Of a stretch of DNA of 64,000 nt, positions 1-8,595 are shown one piece after another. A program made the translations under genes and the position numbers. The notes beneath the pieces are model-generated. The model searched no databases. It saw only the letters and a list, made by a program, of their open reading frames with translations, and had not been told where the DNA came from. Source of the DNA: an uncultured Dehalococcoidia bacterium. GTDB lineage: Bacteria; Chloroflexota; Dehalococcoidia; Bin125. The stretch lies in the NCBI GenBank assembly GCA_958295515.1, contig CATQGW010000002.1:1-64000 (forward strand). The letters run 5' to 3'. Each line of letters opens with the position of its first letter. The stretch's first letter is position 1.

Positions 1-780
1 TCGCTGCGGCTGCGGCGTCCCGACGCCGATCTCGAGTGGGCACCGCTGTCCGACGATGCGGGCGCGGTGCAGGGGCGGATCGATGCGCCGGCGTCGGACG
101 GCGGCGATCCGCGCCGTTCGCTGCCGCCGGCGGGCGGCGGCGCGTCGCCTGCGCCGTCGGGAGCGGGCCGGCGGCGGGGGCTGGCGCCGCTGCGGATGGT
201 GGGGCAGCTGCATCGGACATTCATCATCGCGGAGGGCGAGCAGGGGCTGGCGCTGGTGGACCAGCACGCGGCGCATGAGCGGGTGGTCTATGAGCGGCTG
301 CTGGCGGCGCGGGGGGTGGGCGAGCGGGCGCGGCAGCCGCTGCTCGATCCGCCGCTGCTGGCGCTGGCAGCGGACGAGGCAGCGGTCTGGCGGCAGGCGG
401 GCGAGGAGTTGGAGGCGCTGGGCTTCGAGCTGGATGCGTTCGGCGAGGCGGCGCTGCGGCTGCGGGCGGTGCCGGCGGGGGGCGGGCGCGAGTCGTTGGC
501 GACGGCCGACGCGGAGCGCTGGCTGCGCGATGTGCTGGCGGAGCTGGGGGAGGACGCGCGCGGGGCGAAGGGGGCGCGCGAGGAGCGCTTCGACCGGGTG
601 GCGGCGTCGGTCGCCTGCCACGGGAGCGTGCGGCGCGGGGCGGTGTTGGACGCGGCGGCGATGTCGGCGCTGCTGCGGCAGTTGGAGCAGTGCGCGGATC
701 CGCACTCGTGCCCGCACGGGCGGCCGACGCTGGTGGAGATCGCGGCGGCGGATTTGCTGCGGGAGTTTGGGCGGACGTAG
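1..780 (+). CDS. mutL: DNA mismatch repair protein MutL, C-terminal part (5' end outside window)
   Basis: The frame is open from base 1, so the N-terminal ATPase half lies upstream of the window. The last ~200 residues are the MutL dimerisation/endonuclease domain. Visible motifs are the metal-binding DQHAAHERVVYE (form DQHA-x2-E-x4-E), then ACHGS, and near the end CPHGRP. This set marks MutL homologues that nick DNA themselves, as in bacteria lacking MutH. In methyl-independent mismatch repair the protein is recruited by MutS and nicks the strand to be removed. A proline/arginine-rich linker precedes the domain. The family assignment is secure; only the missing N-terminus limits it. Confidence 0.92.
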   Translation, partial: SLRLRRPDADLEWAPLSDDAGAVQGRIDAPASDGGDPRRSLPPAGGGASPAPSGAGRRRGLAPLRMVGQLHRTFIIAEGEQGLALVDQHAAHERVVYERLLAARGVGERARQPLLDPPLLALAADEAAVWRQAGEELEALGFELDAFGEAALRLRAVPAGGGRESLATADAERWLRDVLAELGEDARGAKGAREERFDRVAASVACHGSVRRGAVLDAAAMSALLRQLEQCADPHSCPHGRPTLVEIAAADLLREFGRT

Positions 781-835
781 GGGGACGATGGGGCGGGTAT
801 GATTTTGGTTGACGGCGGATTGGATGGGAGGCGGG

Positions 836-1032
836 ATGTTTCAGTACCTGACGGCGATCATTCAGCGGGAAGACGATGGGTATGTCTCGCTGTGCCCTGA
901 GCTGGGGGTGGCCACCAGGGCGATACGGTGAGCGAGGCGCGCGCGCATCTACAGGAGGCGGTTGAGGGCTTCCTGGAAGTTGCGTCGGATGAGGAGATTG
1001 CGCGGCGCTTCTCGTCGTTGTTCCCGCTTTGA
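836..1032 (+). pseudogene. HicB-like antitoxin gene with a frameshift
   Basis: From ATG 836 the frame reads a HicB-type start (MFQYLTAIIQREDDGYVSLC, then PELGVA) and hits TGA at 929-931. The adjacent frame continues the fold without interruption, from QGDTVSEARAHLQEAVEGF through FLEVASDEEI to TGA 1030-1032. One base appears to be missing around 911-918. HicB proteins are partial RNase H-like antitoxins that bind HicA toxins, but no HicA gene is seen next to it, so it may be an orphan HicB-like protein. It is either a decaying gene or a sequencing indel. The TGA does not replace a cysteine, so selenocysteine does not explain it. Confidence 0.6.
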
Positions 1033-1068
1033 GAGACCGTGTGGCGGGGCTTGGGAGGTTGCGCGGGG

Positions 1069-1216
1069 GAGATTCCCGCTCGGGGGCGGGAATGACGGGG
1101 AAAGGGGGCGGGAATGACGGACATGGGGGCGGGGGAGTGACGGGGAAGGGGTGGGACTGCACGCTGACTCGGTGCTGGTCACGGCGAGATACCCGCGGCA
1201 AGCGCGGGTATGACGG
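1069..1216. repeat. Two dispersed palindromic repeats in the gap between convergent genes
   Basis: The first palindrome (1072-1093) is ATTCCC-N10-GGGAAT followed by GACGG. The second (1189-1211) is ATACCCGCG-GCAAG-CGCGGGTAT followed by GACGG. Degenerate copies of the GGGAATGACGG tail fill the space between. The same elements recur in most gaps of this window. The gap lies between the hicB-like gene (plus) and dppC (minus), so the hairpins could also help end transcription, but neither has a U-tract. Confidence 0.75.
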
Positions 1217-1276
1217 AGTTGGGGGGGGTATGCGGAGGTGGTGGTGGGACTGACCCGGGGTTGCTGGTTGTGAGGG

Positions 1277-2648
1277 TTATTGGGTGCCGCGGAGGCGGGG
1301 GTCGAGGATGTCGCGGAGGGCGTCGCCCATCATGTTGAAGCCGAAGACGGCGATCATGATCATGAGGCCGGGGAAGAAGGCCAACCACCAGGCTTCGGTG
1401 GCGTAGACGAGGGCGATCTGGCCGGTGTCGCGGCCCCAGGTGGGGAAGGGCGGAGGGATGCCGAAGCCGAGGAAGGAGATGGCGGCTTCGATCAGGACGG
1501 CGGCACCGAGGTTGAGCGAGGCGAGGACGATGATCGTGGCGAGGATGTTGGGCACGATGTGGGCGACCATAATGCGCACGTTGGAAGCGCCGAGCGAGCG
1601 GGCGGCTTCGACGTAGGCGGCGGCGCGAGTGGCGAGCACGGCGCCGCGGATGATGCGCGAGTTGCCGGCGGCGAGGACCAGGGCGACGACCAGGATCACG
1701 GATGTGGTGCGAGGGAAGACCTGCCAGAACCACTCGTCGCCGATGTCGGCCTGCGGTCCGATGTTGGGGCCGAAGCCGAGCCCGAAGAAGCCGTCGCCGC
1801 CGCTGCCGAGCACGGCGAGCACGGCGAGGATCAGGAAGATGGCGGGGAAGGCGTTCCAGACATCAACGATCCGCTGGATGACCAGATCGACGTCGGGCAG
1901 CGCTCCGCTGCGGGTGGGCCAGCGACTAAACAGACTGTCGCCGAGATCGCTGATCCGTTCTGAGAAGAGGTTGAGGGTGATGATGTCGATTAGAGTCAGC
2001 AGGATTTGGCCGGCCAGCACGACGAGCGCGAAAGGGCAGGGCGAGGAACCACCAGAGCGGGAAGGGTCCGGTGCGTAGGTTGATGATCGGCGGTGGGGCG
2101 CGCATGGACCAGGACATGCCGGCACCGGCGAAGTAGCCGGAGACGAGGCCGATCAGGGTGGAGAGGAAGGCGGTGGCGATGACGGAGCCGAAGCCGACGA
2201 GCACGGTGACCTCGGAGCCGTAGATCATGCGGGTGACGATGTCGCGGCCCTGGTTGTCGGTACCCATCACATGGTCGGCGTTGGGCGGGGTGAAGCGCTC
2301 GGTGAAGTTGGCCTTGATGTAGGGGGTGACGCGCACCGCGGCGGGGTCCTGCTCGACGGTCTGGATGAGGGGAGCGGCGGCGGCGACGACCACGCTCATC
2401 AGCAGGATCAGCGCGCCGAACGCGCCGAGGTACTTCTTGCGACGGAACATCCACCAGGGCATGATCACGACGCCGATCAGGAAGCCGATCGAGCCGGCGA
2501 AGATCAGGGTGACAACGGCGCTGAGAAAGCCGATCGGGCTGGAGATGGAGCGGTCGATCAGCGCCTGCATCTGGTCGCGCAGCCAGTCGGCGGCGGTGGT
2601 GCGCTGTTCAATCTGGATGGTCGCGTCGGCGGCGGTGCTCTCAGCCAT
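1277..2648 (-). CDS. Peptide/nickel-type ABC transporter permease (DppC/OppC family), frameshifted
   Basis: Inner-membrane permease of a dipeptide/oligopeptide importer. The start at 2648 gives a first part with two early membrane segments and the DppC-typical HVMGTDNQGRDIVTRMIYGS. The second part carries the permease EAA loop (AAAYVEAARSLGAS) and the C-terminal motif GDALRDILDPRLRG. The two parts lie in different frames. They join cleanly if one base is removed from the three A (T on the coding strand) at 2031-2033, restoring about 456 residues. It is the last gene of the dppA-dppB-dppC order on the minus strand. Whether this is a real inactivating mutation or a sequence error cannot be decided here. 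Confidence 0.85.
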
Positions 2649-2699
2649 TGGCTGTTGCTTCCCCTTCTCGGCGTTCGGTTGACCGGCCGGCGCTCACGC

Positions 2700-3665
2700 T
2701 CAGTTGTAGCGGATTCGCGGATCGACCAGCGAATAGGCGATGTCGACCAGCAGATTGGCGACGATTACCACTAGCGCGATCACGACCATGATGCCCATCA
2801 CGACCGGGATGTCGCGGGTGCCGAGCGCATCCAGCATCCGCAGGCCCATGCCGGGCAGGGAGAAGATGAATTCCATGATCACCGAGCCACCGATCAGGAT
2901 CGAGGCGGAGAGGCCGATCAGGGTGAGCACGGGGATCAGCGCGTTGCGCATGGCGTGGCGGACGATCACGGCCTGCTCGCGCAGGCCTTTGGCGCGCGCG
3001 GTGCGGACGTAGTCCTGACGCAGCACTTCGAGCATCTCGCCGCGGGTGAGCCGCATCACGGGGCCGGCCAAGGCGATCCCGAGGAAGATCGCGGGGACGT
3101 ACATCTGGCGCAAGTTTTCGGCCAAATTCTCGGTGGGGTCCTGGTAGACCAGTGGGAGCGCTGGCAGCCCCAGCTGGGGGAAGACGATCCGGATGGTGAG
3201 CACGGCGAGCCAGAAGCTGGGCACGGAGAGCGCGAGGATCGCCCCGCCACGGAAGATGTAATCCGCCCACGAATCTTGACGGACCGCGGAGATGATACCG
3301 ACCGGCAGGGCAATCACGATTCCCACGATCAGGGAGAGGACGCCCAGCTCGAGCGTGACCGGAATGCGGGTCTGCAGCTCCTCGACCACGGTGTTGAAGC
3401 TGCCGATCAGCGAGGTGCCGAGGTCGCCGCGGACGGCGTCCCAGAGCCAGTTGCCGTACTGCACGATCCAGGGATCGTTCCAGCCGAGATCTTCTTCCCA
3501 CTTGGCGCGGATCGCTGCTACGTCTTCGCCCTGGCCGACATGGTCGGCGAGCATCACATCGATGAAGTCGCCGGGCAGCAACTGGGTGAGCAGCGAGACG
3601 AGCATCGTAACGCCGATCATCGTGGGGATGATCAGGAGGATGCGGCGGAGGATGTACTGGCGCAC
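2700..3665 (-). CDS. Peptide/nickel-type ABC transporter permease (DppB/OppB family)
   Basis: 321-residue inner-membrane permease. It opens with MRQYILRRILLIIPTMIGVT, the usual DppB N-terminal membrane segment, and ends with DIAYSLVDPRIRYN, typical of the family. The EAA-type loop (VRTARAKGLREQAVIVRHAM) contacts the ATPase subunit. It partners DppC, encoded 51 bases downstream, to form the substrate channel. It follows the binding-protein gene dppA in one minus-strand operon. No ATP-binding subunits (DppD/DppF) are present in the window, so they must be encoded elsewhere. Confidence 0.93.
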   Translation of the reverse strand: MRQYILRRILLIIPTMIGVTMLVSLLTQLLPGDFIDVMLADHVGQGEDVAAIRAKWEEDLGWNDPWIVQYGNWLWDAVRGDLGTSLIGSFNTVVEELQTRIPVTLELGVLSLIVGIVIALPVGIISAVRQDSWADYIFRGGAILALSVPSFWLAVLTIRIVFPQLGLPALPLVYQDPTENLAENLRQMYVPAIFLGIALAGPVMRLTRGEMLEVLRQDYVRTARAKGLREQAVIVRHAMRNALIPVLTLIGLSASILIGGSVIMEFIFSLPGMGLRMLDALGTRDIPVVMGIMVVIALVVIVANLLVDIAYSLVDPRIRYN

Positions 3666-3716
3666 GGCGGTAACTCGGTTGGAGCGCTGGGTTGAAAGTG
3701 GTGAGGCAGTACACGG

Positions 3717-3745
3717 AACGGGGGGACGCTGGGCGTCCCCCCGTT
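3717..3745 (-). promoter_or_regulatory. 13-bp perfect hairpin between dppA and dppB
   Basis: AACGGGGGGACGC at 3717-3729 pairs perfectly with its complement at 3733-3745 across a 3-base loop. It sits 17 bases after the dppA stop and 52 bases before the dppB start. No U-tract follows, so a simple terminator is unlikely. Intercistronic hairpins behind binding-protein genes commonly stabilise the upstream mRNA or partly attenuate the downstream genes, which is the inferred role. Confidence 0.65.
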
Positions 3746-3762
3746 CGCGTTGGCTGCGCGGC

Positions 3763-5835
3763 CTAGGTGTACTGGTCCTTGATGCTCTGGTCGAGCATGA
3801 AGGTGAACTCGGAGGCGCCGCCCCAGGCGTAGGTGGCCTTGGGCCACATGCGCTGCTCGGCGTTCTCGATGACCGCGCCGGTGTTGACGTCGACCTGCTT
3901 CATCCAGGGGTTGAAGGCGTAGACGCCGGGCGCGCCGGGGTAGGGCACCAGGTACATCTGGGTCGCCATGTAGCGCTGGATGTCGTTGATGTACTCGATC
4001 CGCTCTTCGAGGTCGAGCAGCCCCTTCTGGGTGTCGAACATGTCATGCAGGCGCTCGTCGGTCTCGGGCCCGCCGCCGCTGACGGCGTTGGGGTGAGACC
4101 AGGCCTCGGCGTTGCCGCCGGTGTCGAGCCCGGAGACGGAGTCTTCGGCGACGCGTCCGGCGGAGCCCCAGTTGTGGCGGCCGGAAGTGCGGGCGTAGCA
4201 GGCGGCGAAGAGGTCCTCGGGGTCGGTGGCGCCGCCGTAGAGCGGGCCGATCGCGAGGTGGCTCGACTCGCCGTCCCAGCCGTCGGGGAAGTTGCCGCGG
4301 AAGATCGAGGCGATGTAGGCGGCGTACTCCTTGAAGAAGAACTCGAACTGGAAGCCGGCCTCGGCGGCGGAGGAGGCGCAGGCCTCGTAGAAGTTGACGA
4401 CGGTGGCGCCGTAGTCGGCGGTGCCGTGCAGGGTGGCCTGGATACCGTCGGGGTAGCCGGCGGCGTCCATCAGCTGGCGGGCCTTGGCGATGTCGCGGTG
4501 GAAGAGGATGCCGGAGTCCCCGCCCTCGAAGGTCTCGCCGAACTTGCCGAGATCCTTGGGGTCCATCCAGTAGGGCGGCAGCTGGGAGATGCCGCTGTGC
4601 CACTTGCCGCGGCCGGTGTCGTCGGTGGCGGCGAGGATGCCGTCGCGGTCCATGGAGAGCGAGAGCGCCTGGCGCATGCGGACATCGTTCCAGGGCGGGA
4701 TGGAGAAGTTGAAGTAGAACCCGCCGGGGACGGTGTTGAGGGTGTAGACGAGGCCGTCGTCCTCAATCTGCGGGGCGGCGTCGCGGGCCTGCTTGTAGAT
4801 CGCGGGCGAGAGCTGCGAGTAGTCGAGCGCGCCGTCGCCCAGGGCCGGGATGAGGACGTTGGTGTCGCCGTTCATGGTGGCGACGATGCCGTCCATCAGG
4901 GGCAGGTTCTGGGAGAGGTTGACGAAGTCGTTGTTGCGGTGCCAGTTGTCGCGGTTGTGCCGCCAGTTAATGGAGACGCCGGGCTCGAAGCTCTCGAAGA
5001 TCCAGGGGCCGGAGCCGACCGGGCGCGTGGCGACGGTGCCGTCGTCGACGATTTCGGGCGGCATCAGCCACATGTGCTGCGAGGAGCCGGCGAGGGTGAG
5101 GAAGGGGGCGTGGGGGCGGTTGAGCTTGAAGGTGATCGAGCGGTCCTCGCCGATCGTGAAGCTCTCGACCACGGCGTCCCAGCCGGCGGCGTTGGCGGAG
5201 ATTTCCTTGAAGCGGTCGTGGGTCTGCTGGATGTCGTCCATGGTCATGGCGCGGCCGTTGAGCGGCTCGACATCGTGCCACTTGATGTCGTCGCGCACGG
5301 TGAAGACGTAGGTCACGTCGTCGACGATTTCGGGCAGCGAGTTGGCGGCGTCGCCCTCGTACTCGGCGGTGTTGATGGGGTTGACGCCCTCGGCGCCGGT
5401 GACCGCCTGGAGCAGCTTCGAGTAGTGGAAGCCGGAGGGGATTTGGGCGCGGTAGGTGAGGTTCTCGTAGGGGTCGAGGGTGGGGGGGTCGCCGGAGTAG
5501 GGGCCGACGAAGGGGGCGGTGCGGACGCCGCCGACGATGAGGTCGGAGGGCGGGGCCGCGGCCACGGTCTGCTGACCGTCCTGCTGCTGGTCCTGCGCGA
5601 CCTCCTGCTGGTCGGCCTGCTGCGCCTGCTGCTGGGCGGTGGTCTGCTGTTGCTGCTGGGTGGTCTGCTGGCGGGTGGCGGTGGTCTGCTGCTGGCCGTC
5701 GTCGTCGTCATCGTCGCCACAGCCGACGAGGGCGAGACCGGCCGCGCCGACGCCGGCGCGGGCGGACGCTCCGAGCAGGGTGCGGCGCGAGAGGCGCCGC
5801 CGGCGCATTCGGCTCCAGTAGTTCGATTCGCTCAT
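3763..5835 (-). CDS. Peptide-type ABC transporter substrate-binding lipoprotein (SBP family 5)
   Basis: 690-residue exported binding protein that delivers peptides or similar solutes to the DppB/DppC permease. The start at 5835 is chosen because AGGAGG stands just upstream and the protein then opens with a twin-arginine signal (RRRRLSRRTLLGASARAG) ending in the lipobox LVGC. A run of Asp and a Gln/Thr-rich linker (about residues 45-100) separate the lipid anchor from the family-5 domain. Domain landmarks include DPPTLDPYENLTYR, WHDVEPLNGRAMTMDD and RQLMDAAGYPDG. It is the first gene of the operon. The Gln-rich tether recurs in other lipoproteins of this window. Confidence 0.92.
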   Translation of the reverse strand: MSESNYWSRMRRRRLSRRTLLGASARAGVGAAGLALVGCGDDDDDDGQQQTTATRQQTTQQQQQTTAQQQAQQADQQEVAQDQQQDGQQTVAAAPPSDLIVGGVRTAPFVGPYSGDPPTLDPYENLTYRAQIPSGFHYSKLLQAVTGAEGVNPINTAEYEGDAANSLPEIVDDVTYVFTVRDDIKWHDVEPLNGRAMTMDDIQQTHDRFKEISANAAGWDAVVESFTIGEDRSITFKLNRPHAPFLTLAGSSQHMWLMPPEIVDDGTVATRPVGSGPWIFESFEPGVSINWRHNRDNWHRNNDFVNLSQNLPLMDGIVATMNGDTNVLIPALGDGALDYSQLSPAIYKQARDAAPQIEDDGLVYTLNTVPGGFYFNFSIPPWNDVRMRQALSLSMDRDGILAATDDTGRGKWHSGISQLPPYWMDPKDLGKFGETFEGGDSGILFHRDIAKARQLMDAAGYPDGIQATLHGTADYGATVVNFYEACASSAAEAGFQFEFFFKEYAAYIASIFRGNFPDGWDGESSHLAIGPLYGGATDPEDLFAACYARTSGRHNWGSAGRVAEDSVSGLDTGGNAEAWSHPNAVSGGGPETDERLHDMFDTQKGLLDLEERIEYINDIQRYMATQMYLVPYPGAPGVYAFNPWMKQVDVNTGAVIENAEQRMWPKATYAWGGASEFTFMLDQSIKDQYT

Positions 5836-5917
5836 GGGTCTGTCCTCCTGTGGGGCTTGCGCCCGCTGGGTCTGCCGCAGCCGCCCGTGGGATCGGGTGG
5901 TCGCGGTGGATTGGGGA

Positions 5918-5946
5918 ATCGTACCCAAGTGTTGCGCTAATGTCAT
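5918..5946 (-). promoter_or_regulatory. Candidate sigma70-type promoter for the dpp operon
   Basis: On the minus strand a -35-like ATGACA (5941-5946) and a -10-like TACGAT (5918-5923) are separated by 17 bases, about 80 bases before the dppA start. Both boxes match the housekeeping consensus only in part. The rest of the 350-base gap to the tmRNA 3' end holds only palindromic repeats. Confidence 0.4.
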
Positions 5947-6056
5947 TCACGGGTTGTCGAATATTTCACGTGGTCGTAGGTTTGGGGGTTGGTTGGCTTT
6001 CGGTCATTCCTGTGCGGGGTGGGAAGCAGGGCACTGGCTTGGTGCTGTTCACGGCG

Positions 6057-6170
6057 AGATACCCGCGGCAAGCACGGGTATGACGGGAGGCGCGCGGGTA
6101 TGACGGGAGGAGGGGGCGGGAGTGGCGGAGGTTGAGCGGGGGAGATTCCCGCTCGGGGGCGGGAATGACG
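6057..6170. repeat. Two dispersed palindromic repeats upstream of dppA
   Basis: An ATACCCGCG-type palindrome (6059-6081, with one mismatch, CACGGGTAT) and an ATTCCC-N10-GGGAAT palindrome (6145-6166) are each followed by GACGG. Both orders match the cluster at 1069-1216. They fill the gap between the dpp promoter region and the 3' end of the tmRNA gene. Confidence 0.75.
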
Positions 6171-6185
6171 GATATAGCGGAAGTG

Positions 6186-6544
6186 TGGTGGAGACGGGGG
6201 AGAGTCGAACTCCCCGTCCAGACGGTCGCTCCCTACAGCCTCTACGCGCGTAGCCGTCGCTTGCGGTGTCCCCGTCGGCCGGCGCGTCGGCCTACCGTTA
6301 CCGGCGGGTGAGTCGGAGTGGTCTTTTCGCTGCGGTCCCGTCGTCCCGCGGCGAGCAGCCGAGCTGGTCGGCGCCGCACTCCCTCCGGCTCGGCTGCGGG
6401 TGGGAGGCGACGTCGCCGCGGTTAGGCGGCGAGGGCGAGTTCCTTGGGTTCGCCAGTTAAGGAAGGTTGGCGCGGATTAGCGAGGAGCGCCCCCTCGGCG
6501 CGCAGCCGCAGATCAGTCGGCCGCTGTCGATCCCTTTCGTCCCC
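6186..6544 (-). ncRNA. ssrA: tmRNA (SsrA), one-piece
   Basis: The minus strand begins GGGGACGAAAGGGATCGACA, the standard tmRNA 5' end, and finishes with a T-arm (GGGGAGTTCGACTCTCCCC) and an encoded CCA. The 5' GGGGAC pairs with GTCTCC next to the CCA to form the acceptor stem. Inside, codons from 6454 down to a TAA at 6422-6424 encode GEPKELALAA, so the proteolysis tag is (A)GEPKELALAA. The RNA rescues stalled ribosomes and marks the unfinished protein for degradation. Its partner SmpB is encoded 1.5 kb upstream on the same strand. Length (about 359 nt) is normal. Confidence 0.95.
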
Positions 6545-6599
6545 ACGTGTTGGCCGACTCGGCGTCGGTCTGCGCACAGGGTACTCCGATTTGCGCGGG

Positions 6600-7994
6600 C
6601 TAGCGCGGGAGCCACTCGGGGGCGTGCGTGCCCGGCTTTACTGTTCGGCTCCAGTGGGGCTGGGTGTCGGAGAATTGGATGGGGAACTTGAGGCGGGTGA
6701 GGTCGCCGTAGTCGGAGTCGACGTGTTCGGAGAAGCGTTCGGCCAGCTGGTAGCCGACTTCGGGGTCGGCGGCGCTGAGCTCGTGGGGGGTTCCCATGCG
6801 CAGGAACCAGGCGGCGGTCTGGCCGAGCGAGACGGTGACATGCCAGGAGCCGCCTTCGGCGGCGCGGCGTTTGAGCGCTTCGAGCACGCCGTAGGCGCCC
6901 CAGTAGCCGGTGCAGTAGTCATTCATGGCCATCGCGGGGCCGGGGCCGATCAGCTGTCCGGGCGGCTGATGCAGGACATGGATGCCTGAGGCGGCCTGGA
7001 CGTTGCCGTCGAAGCCGCGCTTTTCGCGCCAGGGGCCGTGCTGTCCGTAGGCGTTTTCGGAGACATAAATAATGCCAGGGCGGCGGGCGGCGACGGCTTC
7101 GGGGCCGAGTCCGCGGCGCGCGAGGCTTTGGGCGCGGTAGGACTGCGAGAAGATGTCGGCGTGGTCGATCAGGTTCCAGATGGCGTCGACGCCCTGGGGC
7201 GTTTCGAGATCGACGAAGGCGCGGCGCTTGCCGTGACCGGTGTCGGCCTGGGCGGCGGTGATGTCGGGGATGTGGGGCGAGCCGATGTGGAGGACATCCG
7301 CGCCGAAGGCGGCGAGGGTGCGGGAGATGGTGGGGCCGGCGAGGACGCGGGTGGCGTCGAGCACGCGCAGGCCGCTGAGCGGCTGCGGATCGCCGGGCAG
7401 CGGCGCGGGCGGGGCGTCGCCGATCCGCTCGATTGTGACGGCGGGGGCGTCGGCGAGGATTGCGCCCTGCGGATGGCTGCGCCATTCGTCGGCGCTGCGC
7501 ACGACCACGCCGGTGAGCTGGGCGTCGACGAGTGCGGCTTCGAGGTCGGCGGAGTCGCGTTGGGCGATGTGTTCGGCGAGGCGGTCGACGTCGTCGCAGC
7601 CGAGCGCTTGCAGGGTGCGCTCGACGATGTGTGGGAAGCCGCTGAGCAGGTAGAGCCAGCGTTGGTCGCGGGTGGGGAAGATGCCTTGCCCGCGGGCGAT
7701 GTCGTCGGTGAGTGATTCGACGGCGAGCGCGCCGTTGATTCGCAGCACCCACATGCTGCTGATCGAGACGAGGGCGTGGCCAACGTCGATTTGGGCGGTC
7801 TGGCGGGGGCGTCCCCGGGCTGCGGCGATGTCGTCGATTGCGCCGGCGATGTTGGCGAGCACGGCGGCGGTTCCGTGGCCGAGGCGTAGCGGGGAGGGGT
7901 AGGTGGGGTCGTCGGGGCCGGTGAACTCGATGGGCATCGCCGTCGGCGGCACGCCGGCGGCTGCGGAGATGGCGGCGAGGTCGTTGAGGTCCAT
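6600..7994 (-). CDS. CaiB/BaiF family (class III) CoA-transferase
   Basis: 464-residue protein of the family that moves CoA between carboxylic acids through enzyme-bound anhydrides. The N-terminal half is divergent. The core is recognised by GLRVLDATRVLAGPTISR, then FGADVLHIGSP, the SYRAQSLARRGLGPEAV segment and the YGQHGPW/GFDGNVQAASG region. Family members normally carry a catalytic Asp after the core glycine loop; it was not assigned with certainty here. The gene lies between smpB and ssrA on the same strand. Substrates cannot be read from sequence. Two more intact members and one remnant occur in this window. Confidence 0.85.
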   Translation of the reverse strand: MDLNDLAAISAAAGVPPTAMPIEFTGPDDPTYPSPLRLGHGTAAVLANIAGAIDDIAAARGRPRQTAQIDVGHALVSISSMWVLRINGALAVESLTDDIARGQGIFPTRDQRWLYLLSGFPHIVERTLQALGCDDVDRLAEHIAQRDSADLEAALVDAQLTGVVVRSADEWRSHPQGAILADAPAVTIERIGDAPPAPLPGDPQPLSGLRVLDATRVLAGPTISRTLAAFGADVLHIGSPHIPDITAAQADTGHGKRRAFVDLETPQGVDAIWNLIDHADIFSQSYRAQSLARRGLGPEAVAARRPGIIYVSENAYGQHGPWREKRGFDGNVQAASGIHVLHQPPGQLIGPGPAMAMNDYCTGYWGAYGVLEALKRRAAEGGSWHVTVSLGQTAAWFLRMGTPHELSAADPEVGYQLAERFSEHVDSDYGDLTRLKFPIQFSDTQPHWSRTVKPGTHAPEWLPR

Positions 7995-8016
7995 GGGGCG
8001 CAGGGTAGCGCGGCGG

Positions 8017-8538
8017 TTAGGCGTTGTTGCGGCGGAGGGCGCGGGCGATTTCGCGGTTGGTTTCGCGTTCCTGGATGCGCTCGCGCTTTTCGTGTTGGCG
8101 CTTGCCGCGGCCGATGCCGAGCTCGAGCTTGGCGATGCCGTTTTTGAGGTAGAGCTGGAGCGGGACGAGGGTCAGGCGGCGCTGCTCGAAGGCGGCTTCG
8201 AGCTGGTGGATTTCGCGGCGGTGGAGCAGCAGACGGCGGTCGCGGATGGGTTCGTGGTTGGCCTCGCCGGCGGGCTCGTAGCGGGCGATGTGCGCGCCGA
8301 CGAGCCAGAGCTGTCGGTTGCGCGGGCGGCAGTAGGCCTCGGCGATGGAGCCGCGGCCCAGGCGCAGGGACTTGATTTCGCTGCCGCGCAGTTCGATGCC
8401 GGCCTCGAAGCGCTGGAGAATTTCGTATTGCCAGAGGGCGCGGCGGTTGCGCGCGAGGACGCGGTTGTTGGCCCGCTGCGGGTCGGACGATGCGGCTGCG
8501 TCGGCGCGGCGCTTTTTGGCACGCGATTTGGCGCTCAT
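8017..8538 (-). CDS. smpB: SsrA-binding protein SmpB
   Basis: 173-residue partner of tmRNA, needed to load it into stalled ribosomes. The beta-barrel core is clear: NRRALWQYEILQRFEAGIEL, then GSEIKSLRLGRGSIAEAYC and YLKNGIAKLELGIGRGK. The basic C-terminal tail (KRERIQERETNREIARALRR) is the part that inserts into the empty mRNA channel. An extra lysine/arginine-rich stretch of about 30 residues precedes the core. It precedes the CoA-transferase gene and ssrA, giving a near-complete trans-translation module. Confidence 0.96.
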   Translation of the reverse strand: MSAKSRAKKRRADAAASSDPQRANNRVLARNRRALWQYEILQRFEAGIELRGSEIKSLRLGRGSIAEAYCRPRNRQLWLVGAHIARYEPAGEANHEPIRDRRLLLHRREIHQLEAAFEQRRLTLVPLQLYLKNGIAKLELGIGRGKRQHEKRERIQERETNREIARALRRNNA

Positions 8539-8595
8539 GACCTCAGTCTATGGGGGTGATCGGCCTATGGCGGTGATCTGCGGGCGCGGCTGATC

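Noticed and set aside
929-931. TGA in the hicB-like gene as a third selenocysteine codon
   Set aside because: It arises after a frameshift, does not align with a Cys in HicB, and the true continuation is in another frame.
1069-1216. Rho-independent terminators
   Set aside because: Hairpins are strong but have no U-tract and occur equally upstream of genes, so a general terminator role is not supported.
3292-5940. 882-codon open frame on the plus strand
   Set aside because: Antisense to dppA, whose Tat signal, lipobox and family-5 motifs are unmistakable; long antisense frames are expected at this GC content.
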